Positions 21,969-32,083 of a stretch of 64,000 nt of DNA are shown in pieces. The notes below the pieces were generated by a model. That model made no database searches, was not told where the DNA came from, and saw only the letters and a program-made list of their open reading frames with translations. The stretch spans positions 922,767 through 986,766 of the forward strand of contig NC_089823.1 in assembly GCF_035046505.1 (NCBI RefSeq), in the 5' to 3' direction. A program made the position numbers and the translations under genes. The number at the start of each line of letters is the position of its first letter. Position 1 is the first letter of the stretch. Origin of the DNA: Tiliqua scincoides (lineage: Eukaryota > Chordata > Lepidosauria > Squamata > Scincidae).

Positions 21969-24926
21969 CCCCCCCCCAAGCTGCCACAGGAATGTCTTGT
22001 GGCTCTGAGGTGGGGACCGTGTCCTTGTCACGAGATGGATCTCAAGCAGCAGAGGAATGCCTGGCCTTTGCAGGGCACAAGGTGCTTCAGGAGCTCTGTC
22101 TTCTTTGTGCTTCCAACAGGTGGGCCGGAGGTGAATTGCTGAAGGCCACTCAGGCTGGGATGAGATGTTGGCAAAGCAGACCCTCTGCAACAGCCTCACA
22201 GGCAGGGGGCAGTAGGCTTGGTGCTTCCCTGCCCCACCCTCACCTGCACTGCATCTGCCGAACAGACAAACCCAGGACTCTTCAAGGGGGCTCTGGCAAA
22301 GCGCTGTTCAACTAGGAGGTGGTACTCACCAAACCTGCTTCTAGTCAGGCATCTCCTTGTGCGTGGATTCCAGTCATTGGGTGCCGGGTCCCTCCAGCGC
22401 TCCCTGGCTCAGACTGCACAGGAAGCAGACATTGGTTCTTCCTGCACAGACGCAGGCCTGCAAAGCCAAACTCCCAGAGCCTTTATGTGCCCCAGGGTGT
22501 CCCCCGGGGAAGCTGCAGAGTGCCTGAGGCCCGAGGGGAATTCCTGTGGTCCAGGCTGGCTGTTTGTGCGCGACTGTCCTGCAAGCACCTGCGGCTGAGC
22601 GGGGCTGGTGCTCAGGCTGTTCAGAGCAGCGCCGCCTGTCTCTGCAGGACTGAAAGAAGCTGCAGCCACGACATCCTCTGAGAGGGAAGCCGCAGCAGGA
22701 TCTGGCTGAAGAAGCTCCTCGGAGTGAAGGTCCAGAAGAATCGCTTGGATCTCTAGTGAAGTTTTCCAGCAGACGTTTCTCAGCGCAACCTGCAGTGTGG
22801 AAGGCTGTCCCAAGCGGAGCGCCCACCGTCTGAAAAGCCAGGGGCCCCAGCAAAAGGCGTTCTGTGGGAGGGGGGACAGTCCCTTCCTTCCTTCCTGCTC
22901 CATATGAGGGGCTACCACATTACAACGGGCCTCCTTGCCCACCCAGCCAGGGGCAGAACCACCAGTGAGCAGTGGAAAGTGGAAGCCCAGGACTGCTCTG
23001 CTGAGAGGAGAATCACTCCTGATGCCAAGCTCGTGAACCACACACTGTAACAAATGCCACTCTGTCTGATGCTGGTCACTGCACACCGCACTCTGCAAAC
23101 ATGAAAGGCAGGGGGGAGGGGATGGCACCAGGGCACACCCAGCCGGCCTCTTTGCTCTGCCAGCAGAATCTGCTTCCTGGCAAAAATGGTTGCATTAAGT
23201 GGTCAATGGGAGGCACCTCATAGTCTGCCCCCCTGCCATAAGCCAGGCTGTCAGGAGCAAGCACATCTTGGCTGGCTTGTGAAATCTGCCAGGCTGGGCC
23301 TGGTCTGTGGGCCCAGAGAGGTGGGGAGCATCGCGTGGCTGTGCGCAGTTTACCTCATTGACCCTGCATGCTTCAGTGGTGCTGAGTAACTCTGCCGTGC
23401 TCTCTGTGGTCTATATGTTATTTCAGTTTTGTTCCTCGAGTGCAGGGTAGGCAACCTACAGCACAGACTCTGCCCACCACACAAATTCATCCAGCCCACC
23501 CTCTCCCAAAGGTATTCCCACCCCTGCCCTTAGTGGTCCTTAGCAAGAATTCAGGTTTGTCATTCTGGTCCTGTTTGGCTCACACTGTAAGCAGACCAAG
23601 GGCAGAAGCTTCTTCGGAGGATCACTGGCTGGCCTGTGTCTCTCCACACCATGGCCATCTCCTTTATCTTAGCTCTGTGGCCTAATTGGGAGGTTTGTGC
23701 ACACATGTTGAATGAACATGCATTCTTACTGTTGACAGCTCTGATGTCTGGCCTCAATGCCAAAGAAAGCTGCCCACCCCTCCTTTAGTGCAAGGCCTGC
23801 ACCTTCACTGTTGCCTCCATTTTCCTTTCCTTGCCAAAGTACACAGATGTGCCATTGGCCAACACACCAGGTCTCCACACATGAGTTCCCCTCTTGTGTG
23901 CTGTAATTTTGTTCTCAAAAGCACTGCTGCTGGTAACACATGAAATCCCAGCACCATCCACCAGCCGTGTCCACTGAAGCTCAAGGACCCAGACACTAGT
24001 GGTGATGGAAGCACCACCAGGAAGAGCCGAGCAGGTGCTGACAAGAGGTGTAGGTCCAGTGAGGGGCTACCTCCAGGCTCAGACCCCACAGCAGCCCCCA
24101 GGAATGAGTAACACAGCAAAGAACACCACCACCACCACCACCACCCCTGCCAAGGGGAGACGTCCCCCTGAGAGGCATGATGAAAGAAAAGGATTTTTGA
24201 CTCCTGCTGGAAGACTGATGGGTGGCAGGAAAGTCTCAAGAGAGGGAAAGTGCCTTTTCCCCATGGTTCCCATCACCCCCCCCCCCCGTGTGTGTGTGTG
24301 TTCTAAGTGTGCATGAGAGGAGGCCAGAGAATTATTGTCCTGCCAGCTGGAGTGGGGATCTCCCTGGCAGGGGCTGCTGGGCTGGGTGAAGTGCTGTGAC
24401 GGCTGAAGAGTGTCATCAGCATCCTCTGCTCCACCACAGCAAAGTGGGCAGAGTGGAGCGGGTGCTGGGTTAAGCTGGGCTGGGGGTTCTTCCTTTTCAT
24501 TGTTTCTCATCTTCCCATCAATAAGAATCTTTCATTCCTTATTGGCAGAGCACTGACTTTGGGAGGAGGGGTTAGGAGCAGCCTACACCAGCCTTTCCCA
24601 GTCTCATCCACATCCCTCCAACACCCTGCCATGTCTCCAGCCTGTTTGGTGGTTTACAGTCACTGCCCTGGTGCTGAAGGTGCGCTAGGGCAGCATGGTG
24701 CTGGGGTCTGGAGTGTGTCTTTGGTGGAACTGGAGCTAAAAGGGTGGGCATTGGATAGATCCTACAGTGCTCAGGCTGTGCGTCTCTGAAGGATGGGATT
24801 GTACTGCAGGGAAAGGTGCTTCACCCATCCAGTCGAAAAAGGAGGCTCAGAGCCTGCCTGGTACACAGACCAAAAGGAGGTGATTCTGAAATAAAATGGC
24901 CGTGGTAAGTGTGGGGGTGCACATCA
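21969..24926. other. Intergenic, no gene recognised
   Basis: Long open frames exist (for example minus strand 22409-23128), but none has a recognisable domain and the composition is GC-rich, so they look like chance. A (CCA)n run lies at about 24125-24145 and a (GT)n run at about 24287-24300. Confidence 0.4.
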
Positions 24927-24934
24927 GGAAGACG

Positions 24935-25515
24935 CAGTGGCATTGCTAGGAGGGTGCGGAGGTGAACCCGCCCCGTGTGACTTGCAGTGGGGGGTCATGC
25001 GCTAACACCAGTGTTTGTAGGAATAATTCTATCGTGTGATGCACCATCAGATGTGTACTTTACAGCAGAATGCAATGAAAAATCGGAGTGAAATATTTTC
25101 ATTCTATCAAAAGTTATGACCCAAAAAAATCAGAAAACAAAAATGCAACTCTCTTCTGTAGCAAAAAGGTACATTTCCATAATTCAGAAAGGACAAATGA
25201 GACTGATTGTTTGAAGAGCCAATAGGATGTTGTTATGACACAGCATGGAACCAATAAGGAGTTAGTGACACCTTGGGGGGTGACACCACAAGTGACCAAA
25301 ATTGCTACAATATTGGTTTGTTGGAATAATACAATCATGTTATAGACCATTTGATGTGTAATTAACAGGACAATGCAATGAAACAAACCACTTTGCAATC
25401 TCTCAGTTCTCTCAAAAGGTATGGCCAAAAAGCCAGAGTGGGGAGATGGTGCATCACTGCTTTGGGTGATACTCTGGCCTCCCGCACCAGGTGGCAAACC
25501 CTAGCGATGCCACTG
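24935..25515. mobile_element. hAT-like element, 581 bp, 8-bp duplication
   Basis: The left end CAGTGGCATTGCTAGGAGGG pairs with the right end (reverse complement CAGTGGCATCGCTAGGG). Flanks GGAAGACG (24927-24934) and GGAAGATG (25516-25523) differ by one base. The interior contains two diverged copies of a TCTATCAAAAGTTATG block and no transposase frame. Related fragments are at 49853-50130 and 51345-51623. Confidence 0.88.
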
Positions 25516-25883
25516 GGAAGATGCTTCGGCAGAGCTGACGCTTTTGGTGGTGTCCACCTGGGCCTCTTCTGGGTCTCATGTCTGGTCCTCCAAGTAGCTG
25601 GAGTGGGATCTGGCTGATCGCCTTTGTTCTAGTGCAGTGCTCTGCTCGTGTTACGTATCGCACGTCCACATGCCTGGGCCGACTGGAGCAGATCCAGAGG
25701 CAAGCGAACTTTGCAAGGGCACCTGTCCCCATATGGCCAAAGGAGCTCCATTGCTGCACCAGCAATTCACCATCCACAGTGGGGGAAGGGAATAATGGGT
25801 GACTCAGTGGCCTCCTGGTCATGATGAGAGAAATCCCAAGACTGCCTGTTCCAGCCTGACAGCATGAAACAAAACATCGGTCA
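25516..25883. other. Intergenic between a hAT-like element and a CR1
   Basis: No gene or named repeat is seen. Confidence 0.4.
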
Positions 25884-27777
25884 TTAACCGCCAGAGAAGC
25901 GGTTGGCCCTCTGGATGGTGAGGGAGGGAAAGGGGAGATAAAAGGAGACTTAGAGATGGCAGAGAAATTAAATGAGTTCTTTGCATCTGTCTTCACGGCA
26001 GAAGACCTCGGGCAGATACCGCTGCCCGAACGGCCCCTCCTAACCGAGGAGTTAAGTCAGATAGAGGTTAAAAGAGAAGATGTTTCAGACCTCATTGATA
26101 AATTAAAGATCAATAAGTCACCGGGCCCTGATGGCATACACCCAAGGGTTATTAAGGAATTGAAGAATGAAGTTGCAGATCTCTTGACTAAGATATGCAA
26201 CTTGTCCCTCAAAACAGCCACGGTACCAGAAGATTGGAGGATAGCAAATGTCACGCCTATTTTTAAAAAGGGAAAGAGGGGGGACCCGGGAAACTATAGG
26301 CCGGTCAGCCTAACATCCATACCGGGTAAGATGGTGGAATGCCTCATCAAAGATAGGATCTCAAAACACATAGACGAACAGGCCTTGCTGAGGGAGAGTC
26401 AGCATGGCTTCTGTAAGGGTAAGTCTTGCCTCACGAACCTTATAGAATTCTTTGAAAAGGTCAACAGGCATGTGGATGCGGGAGAACCCGTGGACATTAT
26501 ATATCTGGACTTTCAGAAGGCATTTGACACGGTCCCTCACCAAAGGCTACTGAAAAAACTCCACAGTCAGGGAATTAGAGGACAGGTCCTCTCGTGGATT
26601 GAGAACTGGTTGGAGGCCAGGAAGCAGAGAGTGGGTGTCAATGGGCAATTTTCACAATGGAGAGAGGTGAAAAGCGGTGTGCCCCAAGGATCTGTCCTGG
26701 GACCGGTGCTTTTCAACCTCTTCATAAATGACCTGGAAACAGGGTTGAGCAGTGAAGTGGCTAAGTTTGCAGACGACACCAAACTTTTCCGAGTGGTAAA
26801 GACCAGAAGTGATTGTGAGGAGCTCCAGAAGGATCTCTCCAGACTGGCAGAATGGGCAGCAAAATGGCAGATGCGCTTCAATGTCAGTAAGTGTAAAGTC
26901 ATGCACATTGGGGCAAAAAATCAAAACTTTAGATATAGGCTGATGGGTTCTGAGCTGTCTGTGACAGATCAGGAGAGAGATCTTGGGGTGGTGGTGGACA
27001 GGTCGATGAAAGTGTCGACCCAATGTGCGGCAGCAGTGAAGAAGGCCAATTCTATGCTTGGGATCATTAGGAAGGGTATTGAGAACAAAACGGCTAATAT
27101 TATAATGCCGTTGTACAAATCGATGGTAAGGCCACACCTGGAGTATTGTGTCCAGTTCTGGTCGCCGCATCTCAAAAAAGACATAGTGGAAATGGAAAAG
27201 GTGCAAAAGAGAGCGACTAAGATGATTATGGGGCTGGGGCACCTTCCTTATGAGGAAAGGCTACGGCGTTTGGGCCTCTTCAGCCTAGAAAAGAGACGCT
27301 TGAGGGGGGACATGATTGAGACATACAAAATTATGCAGGGGATGGACAGAGTGGATAGGGAGATGCTCTTTACACTCTCACATAATACCAGAACCAGGGG
27401 ACATCCACTAAAATTGAGTGTTGGGCGGGTTAGGACAGACAAAAGAAAATATTTCTTTACTCAGCGCGTGGTCAGTCTGTGGAACTCCTTGCCACAGGAT
27501 GTGGTGCTGGCGTCTAGCCTAGATGCCTTTAAAAGGGGATTGGACGAGTTTCTGGAGGAAAAATCCATTATGGGGTACAAGCCATGATGTGTATGCGCAA
27601 CCTCCTGATTTTAGGAATGGGTTAAGTCAGAATGCCAGATGTAGGGGAGAGCACCAGGACGAGGTCTCTTGTTATCTGGTGTGCTCCCTGGGGCATTTGG
27701 TGGGCCGCTGTGAGATACAGGAAGCTGGACTAGATGGGCCTATGGCCTGATCCAGTGGGGCTGTTCTTATGTTCTTA
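25884..27777 (+). mobile_element. CR1 LINE, 5'-truncated, best-preserved copy
   Basis: The element starts within ORF2, just upstream of the reverse transcriptase region, runs through the 3' UTR (GGTGTGCTCCCTGGGGCATT, CTGGACTAGATGGGCCTATG) and ends TTCTTATGTTCTTATG. 5' truncation and octamer tails are the normal CR1 pattern. The endonuclease domain and ORF1 are missing. It is nearly identical to the shorter copy at 35950-36859, so both look young. Confidence 0.95.
25956..27587 (+). CDS. CR1 ORF2 reverse transcriptase (uninterrupted, endonuclease missing)
   Basis: This open frame of 543 codons encodes the reverse transcriptase of a non-LTR retrotransposon of the CR1 clade. In order: SPGPDGIHPRVIKEL (about residue 54), GNYRPVSLTSIPGKMVE (about 112), IIYLDFQKAFDTVPHQRLL (about 180), SGVPQGSVLGPVLFNLFIND (about 239), the catalytic KFADDTKLF (about 269), then a C-terminal region to FLEEKSIMGYKP. 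No stop or frameshift falls in the frame, although the upstream endonuclease domain is lost by truncation. It is unlikely to be a host gene and has no promoter of its own; the start codon is simply the first Met in the frame. Confidence 0.93.
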   Translation: MAEKLNEFFASVFTAEDLGQIPLPERPLLTEELSQIEVKREDVSDLIDKLKINKSPGPDGIHPRVIKELKNEVADLLTKICNLSLKTATVPEDWRIANVTPIFKKGKRGDPGNYRPVSLTSIPGKMVECLIKDRISKHIDEQALLRESQHGFCKGKSCLTNLIEFFEKVNRHVDAGEPVDIIYLDFQKAFDTVPHQRLLKKLHSQGIRGQVLSWIENWLEARKQRVGVNGQFSQWREVKSGVPQGSVLGPVLFNLFINDLETGLSSEVAKFADDTKLFRVVKTRSDCEELQKDLSRLAEWAAKWQMRFNVSKCKVMHIGAKNQNFRYRLMGSELSVTDQERDLGVVVDRSMKVSTQCAAAVKKANSMLGIIRKGIENKTANIIMPLYKSMVRPHLEYCVQFWSPHLKKDIVEMEKVQKRATKMIMGLGHLPYEERLRRLGLFSLEKRRLRGDMIETYKIMQGMDRVDREMLFTLSHNTRTRGHPLKLSVGRVRTDKRKYFFTQRVVSLWNSLPQDVVLASSLDAFKRGLDEFLEEKSIMGYKP

Positions 27778-28439
27778 TGTACTCTGCGTGAAGCCTGTGG
27801 AACTGGCAGCCTGACACTCCAGGAGCAGTCAGCTCTGAGCTGCCTCGCCTGGCTCAGCAACCAGAGACCTGAGGGCCAGCGTCAGAACTTGCCAGTGCAG
27901 TCGATATTGTGAGTTTACCATACATCGAACCGACTTCTAAAGGAGAAAAGCGACTGGTCAAAGGCATGTGGGTTGCAGATGGCTGGGGTGGGGTAGTGAG
28001 TGGCGCAGGGAGGTAGCTCTGTGTTCGGGTTGCACCCGCCTTCCTAGAGGTTAGCCATGAGCAATGGGGCTTGGGGGAGGGAGGAGGGTACATGTGAGCA
28101 GGAAGAGGAGGACGATTAGAGCACTAGGGAGGGAAACCCTGCTGGAAAAGGCGAGGGTGTTTGGGTTACTCAGATACACTAGCATAGCAAAGGGGGAGCA
28201 AGGGGGCCCCTGGCCTCGAGTGCCAGGATGGGGTGACACGTTGCCCCTCAGCTCCCCCACATCCCCCCAATATGGTGGCCACGCCGCTGTGGGCACCCAC
28301 TGCAGCTGTGCAGCTTGAAGAGCCAGCTGCAGCCAAGCTCTCAGGCTCCACAGCAGTGCCTGCCCTCTCTCCAGTGGGGAGCTGGACGCTGGAGGCAGAG
28401 CTGGAGGGGAGAAATGAGCACTGCTCACTAAGTGCAGCA
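27778..28439. other. Intergenic, no gene recognised
   Basis: No domain or repeat is recognised. Confidence 0.35.
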
Positions 28440-28672
28440 AGCGATTTGTATTCTGTGCTGATCAGGTGTAGATTTATTTCTACTTCTGCTCCCCGCATGT
28501 TGGTCTTGACCAGAGCGGCTTTGCGCGCGGCTGTCTCACTTTGCCTTGTTCCATGGTTTTTAATCTCACTCATGCTTGTCTTTGACTGTGTGTATTCTAT
28601 GTGGTCCATTGCCTCCTTCCTGGAAATAGTTTTATGCCAATAAAGGTCTCAATACCAATCAATCAATCGTTA
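28440..28672 (+). mobile_element. Possible LINE 3' end with AATAAA and CAAT tail
   Basis: TTTTATGCCAATAAAGGTCT is followed by a short CAATCAATCAATC simple repeat, a common design for non-LTR retrotransposon ends. No coding part is recognisable, so family and start are uncertain. Confidence 0.4.
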
Positions 28673-29193
28673 CAAAAACCATATGAATACTTGAACAGGT
28701 GAATAAAATACATTTTTTTAAAAAGGAAAACCAACCGATCCTTCCTTGTGCCTTGAGCGAAGCGACGGGTCCTCCCATTCCTCCCCTGTCTGCTCACCAG
28801 GGTTCAGCTTTCTCAGAGGGGGCACATCAAGTACATTTCCTGAGTTTGGACCCACAGGACCCACAGCATCACAAGCTCTACTCTTGACCCCTGTCCCACT
28901 GCTGGGCCATATTGGCCAAGCTGCTTCCATCATGGGGAACATGGCAGATTCTCTATCCCGAGATATCCCTACCAAGCTGGGTCTAAAGTTGGGTCCACTT
29001 TCAGTATATGGAATAAACAACTGTAAGATTTGACTCTAGAACGTTTAAAAACAAACAAAAAACCATGGAAACTGCACATTTATGAAGGAATTAGTAATAT
29101 TTAATTAATTTAATTAAAAATTCCCATCCTGCCTCCCCTCCCCACAAAGCAACTGACCACTTCACAATACAATAGAATCATAATTAACACACA
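28673..29193. other. Intergenic, no gene recognised
   Basis: AT-rich near 29090-29130; nothing else is identified. Confidence 0.35.
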
Positions 29194-29733
29194 ACCCGAT
29201 CCTATCTTGCACTGGAACAGGCAGGCCAGTGGGCCTGCGCTGTATCCAGCACAAGTTTGGGGCTGTCTGAGGCTTGGCCCACGGCAAGGGGAAACTCTTG
29301 CCCTTTCCCCAGAGAAAGCTGCAGCAGCCCCAATGGGGCTACTCAGATCTCCACCCCCTGACTAGGTGGCACAAATCCAAGCAGCCAGGGACTGCCCTGG
29401 GCTGTCCAGGAACAGGGTCAGGATTTGGCATAAGTGCCAAATCCTGGCTCCTCCTCCCCACCTGCCCACCCACCCACAGTCTCGCCCACCACCCGCCTCC
29501 CCCCACACCAAAATACCTCCCTCCTGCCTCCTCCCAACCCTCCCCACACCTTCCCCCGACCTCCACACCAGCCGAGCTTGGCCAGCACAAACTCACATTG
29601 CTTGGGGCCCACGGCAGCCTATCTCCCCTTATGTTCATATGAGTGCATTAAGGCACTTTTGCTACAATGACGGGCCAGCACAAGGGACCTGCACCGGCCA
29701 ACCTGCCACTCAGGATTGTTCCCACAGTCCATT
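29194..29733. mobile_element. Long-class MITE copy (about 540 bp)
   Basis: It begins CCCGATCCTATCTTGCACTG and follows the copy at 10171-10717 throughout: GGCAGGCCAGTGGGCCTGCG, the CAAGGGGAAA block, a hairpin at 29419-29446 with perfect 12-bp arms CAGGATTTGGCA, and a GTGCATTAAGGCAC block. The ends are more worn and the target duplication is unclear. Confidence 0.78.
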
Positions 29734-30064
29734 AAAGACCTAAAAAAGAATGCAGAAATACCATAAAAAACTAGCAAAATTAAAAAAAGGTTTAAATCAA
29801 GAGAGTGCAAAGATCCACAACCGGGTGCCAGGAGGAAATGTGAACAAAGGATTTTGCCCCTGCCAGGACAAGAATGAACCAAGTCTGTGGCCCATTTCCC
29901 TCCCGACCTGGTCAGTGACGAACTGTGCACCAATATACCATCGAGCTATAGGCTCAAATTCCAGAACAGTCAGGCTTTCCTCCTCCTGTGTTTGGTTTCA
30001 GGAATGGACCCAGACATGAAGACCACATAGCTTAGTTCTAACTTCCTTGACTTGGCTCCTGAAT

Positions 30065-31021
30065 CTAAGGAGCTCCAGATGACTCTTTGCCCTCCCAGAA
30101 CCTCTTGAATATCCTCCTTCGAATTTGCTTGGTTTTCACAGTGTACACGATGGGGTTCATCAGAGGTGGCACCAGAAGGTAGACGTTGGCCATGAGGATG
30201 TGGACCACTGGAGGAGCATTCTTCCCATATCGGTGGATCATAGAGAGGCCAATCATTGGGATATAGAAGGTGAGGACAGCACAGATGTGAGAGATGCAAG
30301 TGTTCAAGGCACGGAGGCGCTCAGCCCTGGAGGCAATGCTCAGCACTGTTTTGAGGATCAGGATGTAGGACAAAACAAGCAGGACAGAGTCAAGAGCCAT
30401 GGAAGAGATCACCACCATAAGGCCGTAGATGCTGCTGATTCTGTTGTCTGAACACACTGTCTTTAAAATATCCTGGTGCAAGCAGAATGAATAGGAGAGC
30501 ACATTCACTCTTCCAAACTGCAGCCTTTTCAGGAGGAGGGGAGTTGGAAAAACAAGGAGGGTAGCCCGGATGGCCACCCCCGTCCCAATCTTGATGATGG
30601 TCTCATTGGTCAGGATACTTGTGTATCTCAGAGGGTTCCGAATGGCCACCAAGCGATCGAAGGCCATGGAGAGCAGAACGCCTGACTCAACAATGGAGAA
30701 GGTGTGGATGAAGTACATCTGGACCAGGCAGGCATTGAAGTTGATGGCGCGGTGGTTGAACCAGAGGACACTCAACATGGTGGGCAAAGTGGTAGCAGAC
30801 AAGCCAAGGTCTGAGAGAGCCAGCATGGAGAGGAAGTAGTACATGGGCTCATGGAGGGTTTGGTCTGTCTTGATGATGAAGAGGATGGTGCAGTTCCCTG
30901 CAATGGCCATGAAGCATATGGAAGAGATGGTGGTGCAGATCCAAATGTGGGAATTCTCCAGCCCAGGAAAGCCTGTCAGGAGGAATACTGGATGACTGGC
31001 AGACTCGTTGGAGGAAGACAT
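30065..31021 (-). CDS. Class I olfactory receptor, OR51-like (DRL subfamily, copy 2)
   Basis: Intact 318-aa single-exon receptor starting MSSSNESASHPVF. TM1 differs from its paralogues (HIWICTTISSICFMAIAGNC), but from PMYYFLSMLALSDLGLSATT onward it is nearly identical to the 19.5-kb gene. It has FDRLVAIRNPLRY (DRL at 122-124), C98 with C180, and SFCLHQDILKTVCSD in loop 2, so position 190 is Cys while its partner position 170 is Gly, leaving a lone cysteine. The C-terminus is KRFWEGKESSGAP. The frame is open four codons further upstream; MSSSNES is preferred as shared by the subfamily. A repeat shared with the upstream side of the 53.9-kb gene lies about 0.85 kb 5' of it. Confidence 0.93.
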   Translation of the reverse strand: MSSSNESASHPVFLLTGFPGLENSHIWICTTISSICFMAIAGNCTILFIIKTDQTLHEPMYYFLSMLALSDLGLSATTLPTMLSVLWFNHRAINFNACLVQMYFIHTFSIVESGVLLSMAFDRLVAIRNPLRYTSILTNETIIKIGTGVAIRATLLVFPTPLLLKRLQFGRVNVLSYSFCLHQDILKTVCSDNRISSIYGLMVVISSMALDSVLLVLSYILILKTVLSIASRAERLRALNTCISHICAVLTFYIPMIGLSMIHRYGKNAPPVVHILMANVYLLVPPLMNPIVYTVKTKQIRRRIFKRFWEGKESSGAP

Positions 31022-31392
31022 GATGCTTTTCACAGGCCTTTCACTCCTGTTCTTTGCTGCTCTCTAGTGAATGGGAAAAAACTCTGAAACTGTTCAGGCA
31101 GTTCAACCTTTGGAAGCCTGTTGTGACCAGGTTGCTGCTTCTGGTGTGGACATTATTGCTGAGCATAAAACATGGTTTCTTTCTGCAAACTTTGATACTC
31201 ACCTGCAGGGTGCGAAATTTCTGCTAGTAAATCAAGCTTAGATAATCACCTTGTCCTATCGCTCAGGGGGAAGAGCTTTTCAGCTCCAGAGAAGTTGCTT
31301 TTCAAGCAGCATTGCTTTTCAAGTGGAGAAGCAATGCAGAGATAATTAGAGGGTCGTTAATCTCCAAGGCAACCCTGACTGTTCATTGGAAG

Positions 31393-31510
31393 GACAGATG
31401 CTGAAGCTGAAGCTTAAATACTTTGGTCATCTCATGAGAAGGGAGGGCTCTTTAGAAAAGACCCTGAAGCTAGAAAAAATTGAAGGCAAAAGAGAAGAGG
31501 ATCACTTTCC
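31393..31510 (+). mobile_element. BovB/RTE-like LINE fragment (ORF end)
   Basis: The translation LKLKYFGHLMRREGSLEKTL followed by KIEGKREED matches the well-known C-terminal block of RTE/BovB-type reverse transcriptases (YFGHLMRR, EKTLMLGKIEG). Only about 40 codons remain. Confidence 0.7.
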
Positions 31511-31871
31511 ATATTATGTTTCAGCTTTTTTACTGTGCTGGTTTTCAATCACTGATTCATACATGAATTGATCATCAAAAATTAGCTGTGTGGCTTTCAT
31601 ACCTAACTAGCTACCTTCCTTCCTGCCTTGTTGGCCCTGCAAGGCATTCTGGAGCACTACTTGACTTTTTCTGCCATTATTCAATTCTTTTTCAAGCATC
31701 CCTAAAGGTCTTGTCGAGTGCCCCTGGAGGTACATGTACCCCAGGCTGGGAACCACTGTTCTACTGGTATGTTGTTTATAGTGCACTTACTCTGATAGTG
31801 TTTGCAAAAAGGTGGTGAAGACCAGAATTTAAAAAGTTAAAGAATAAAAATGTATGTTATGATCTTTTGCT

Positions 31872-32050
31872 ATATTTTTAATAAATTAAGAGACTGTACA
31901 GTTCTTAGGTAACAATTACTGGTAGGTTATTTTTTAGGATCTGGCCTCAGGTAAAATCAGACTAAACGATAGTCACACATGTCCCTAAGTTTAATCCCTG
32001 ACTCATCTGAGGATCCTAGAAAATTCCATAATCTTGGCTCAAAACCCTGA
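31872..32050 (+). repeat. Dispersed repeat shared, inverted, with 55095-55288
   Basis: TATATTTTTAATAAATTAAG, CAGTTCTTAGGTAACAATTA and GGATCTGGCCTCAGGTAAAA recur on the minus strand at 55.1-55.3 kb in the same order with moderate divergence. The family is not recognised; a polyadenylation-like ATTAAA/AATAAA is present. Confidence 0.72.
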
Positions 32051-32083
32051 CAACTTATTTGGCTCAAAACCCTGACAACTTAT
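32034..32083 (+). repeat. Perfect 25-bp tandem duplication
   Basis: TTGGCTCAAAACCCTGACAA plus CTTAT is repeated twice with no differences, so the duplication is recent. Confidence 0.97.

Noticed and set aside
22409-23128. 239-codon minus-strand open frame
   Set aside because: No family match, biased composition, and overlapping open frames on the other strand; treated as chance.
25956-27587. The long frame as a host gene
   Set aside because: Motifs SPGPDG, LDFQKAFDTVPH and FADD, and the CR1 tail that follows, show a LINE reverse transcriptase.
29890-29965. tRNA-like A-box on the minus strand (TAGCTCGATGG)
   Set aside because: No convincing B box and no cloverleaf; not called as tRNA or SINE.
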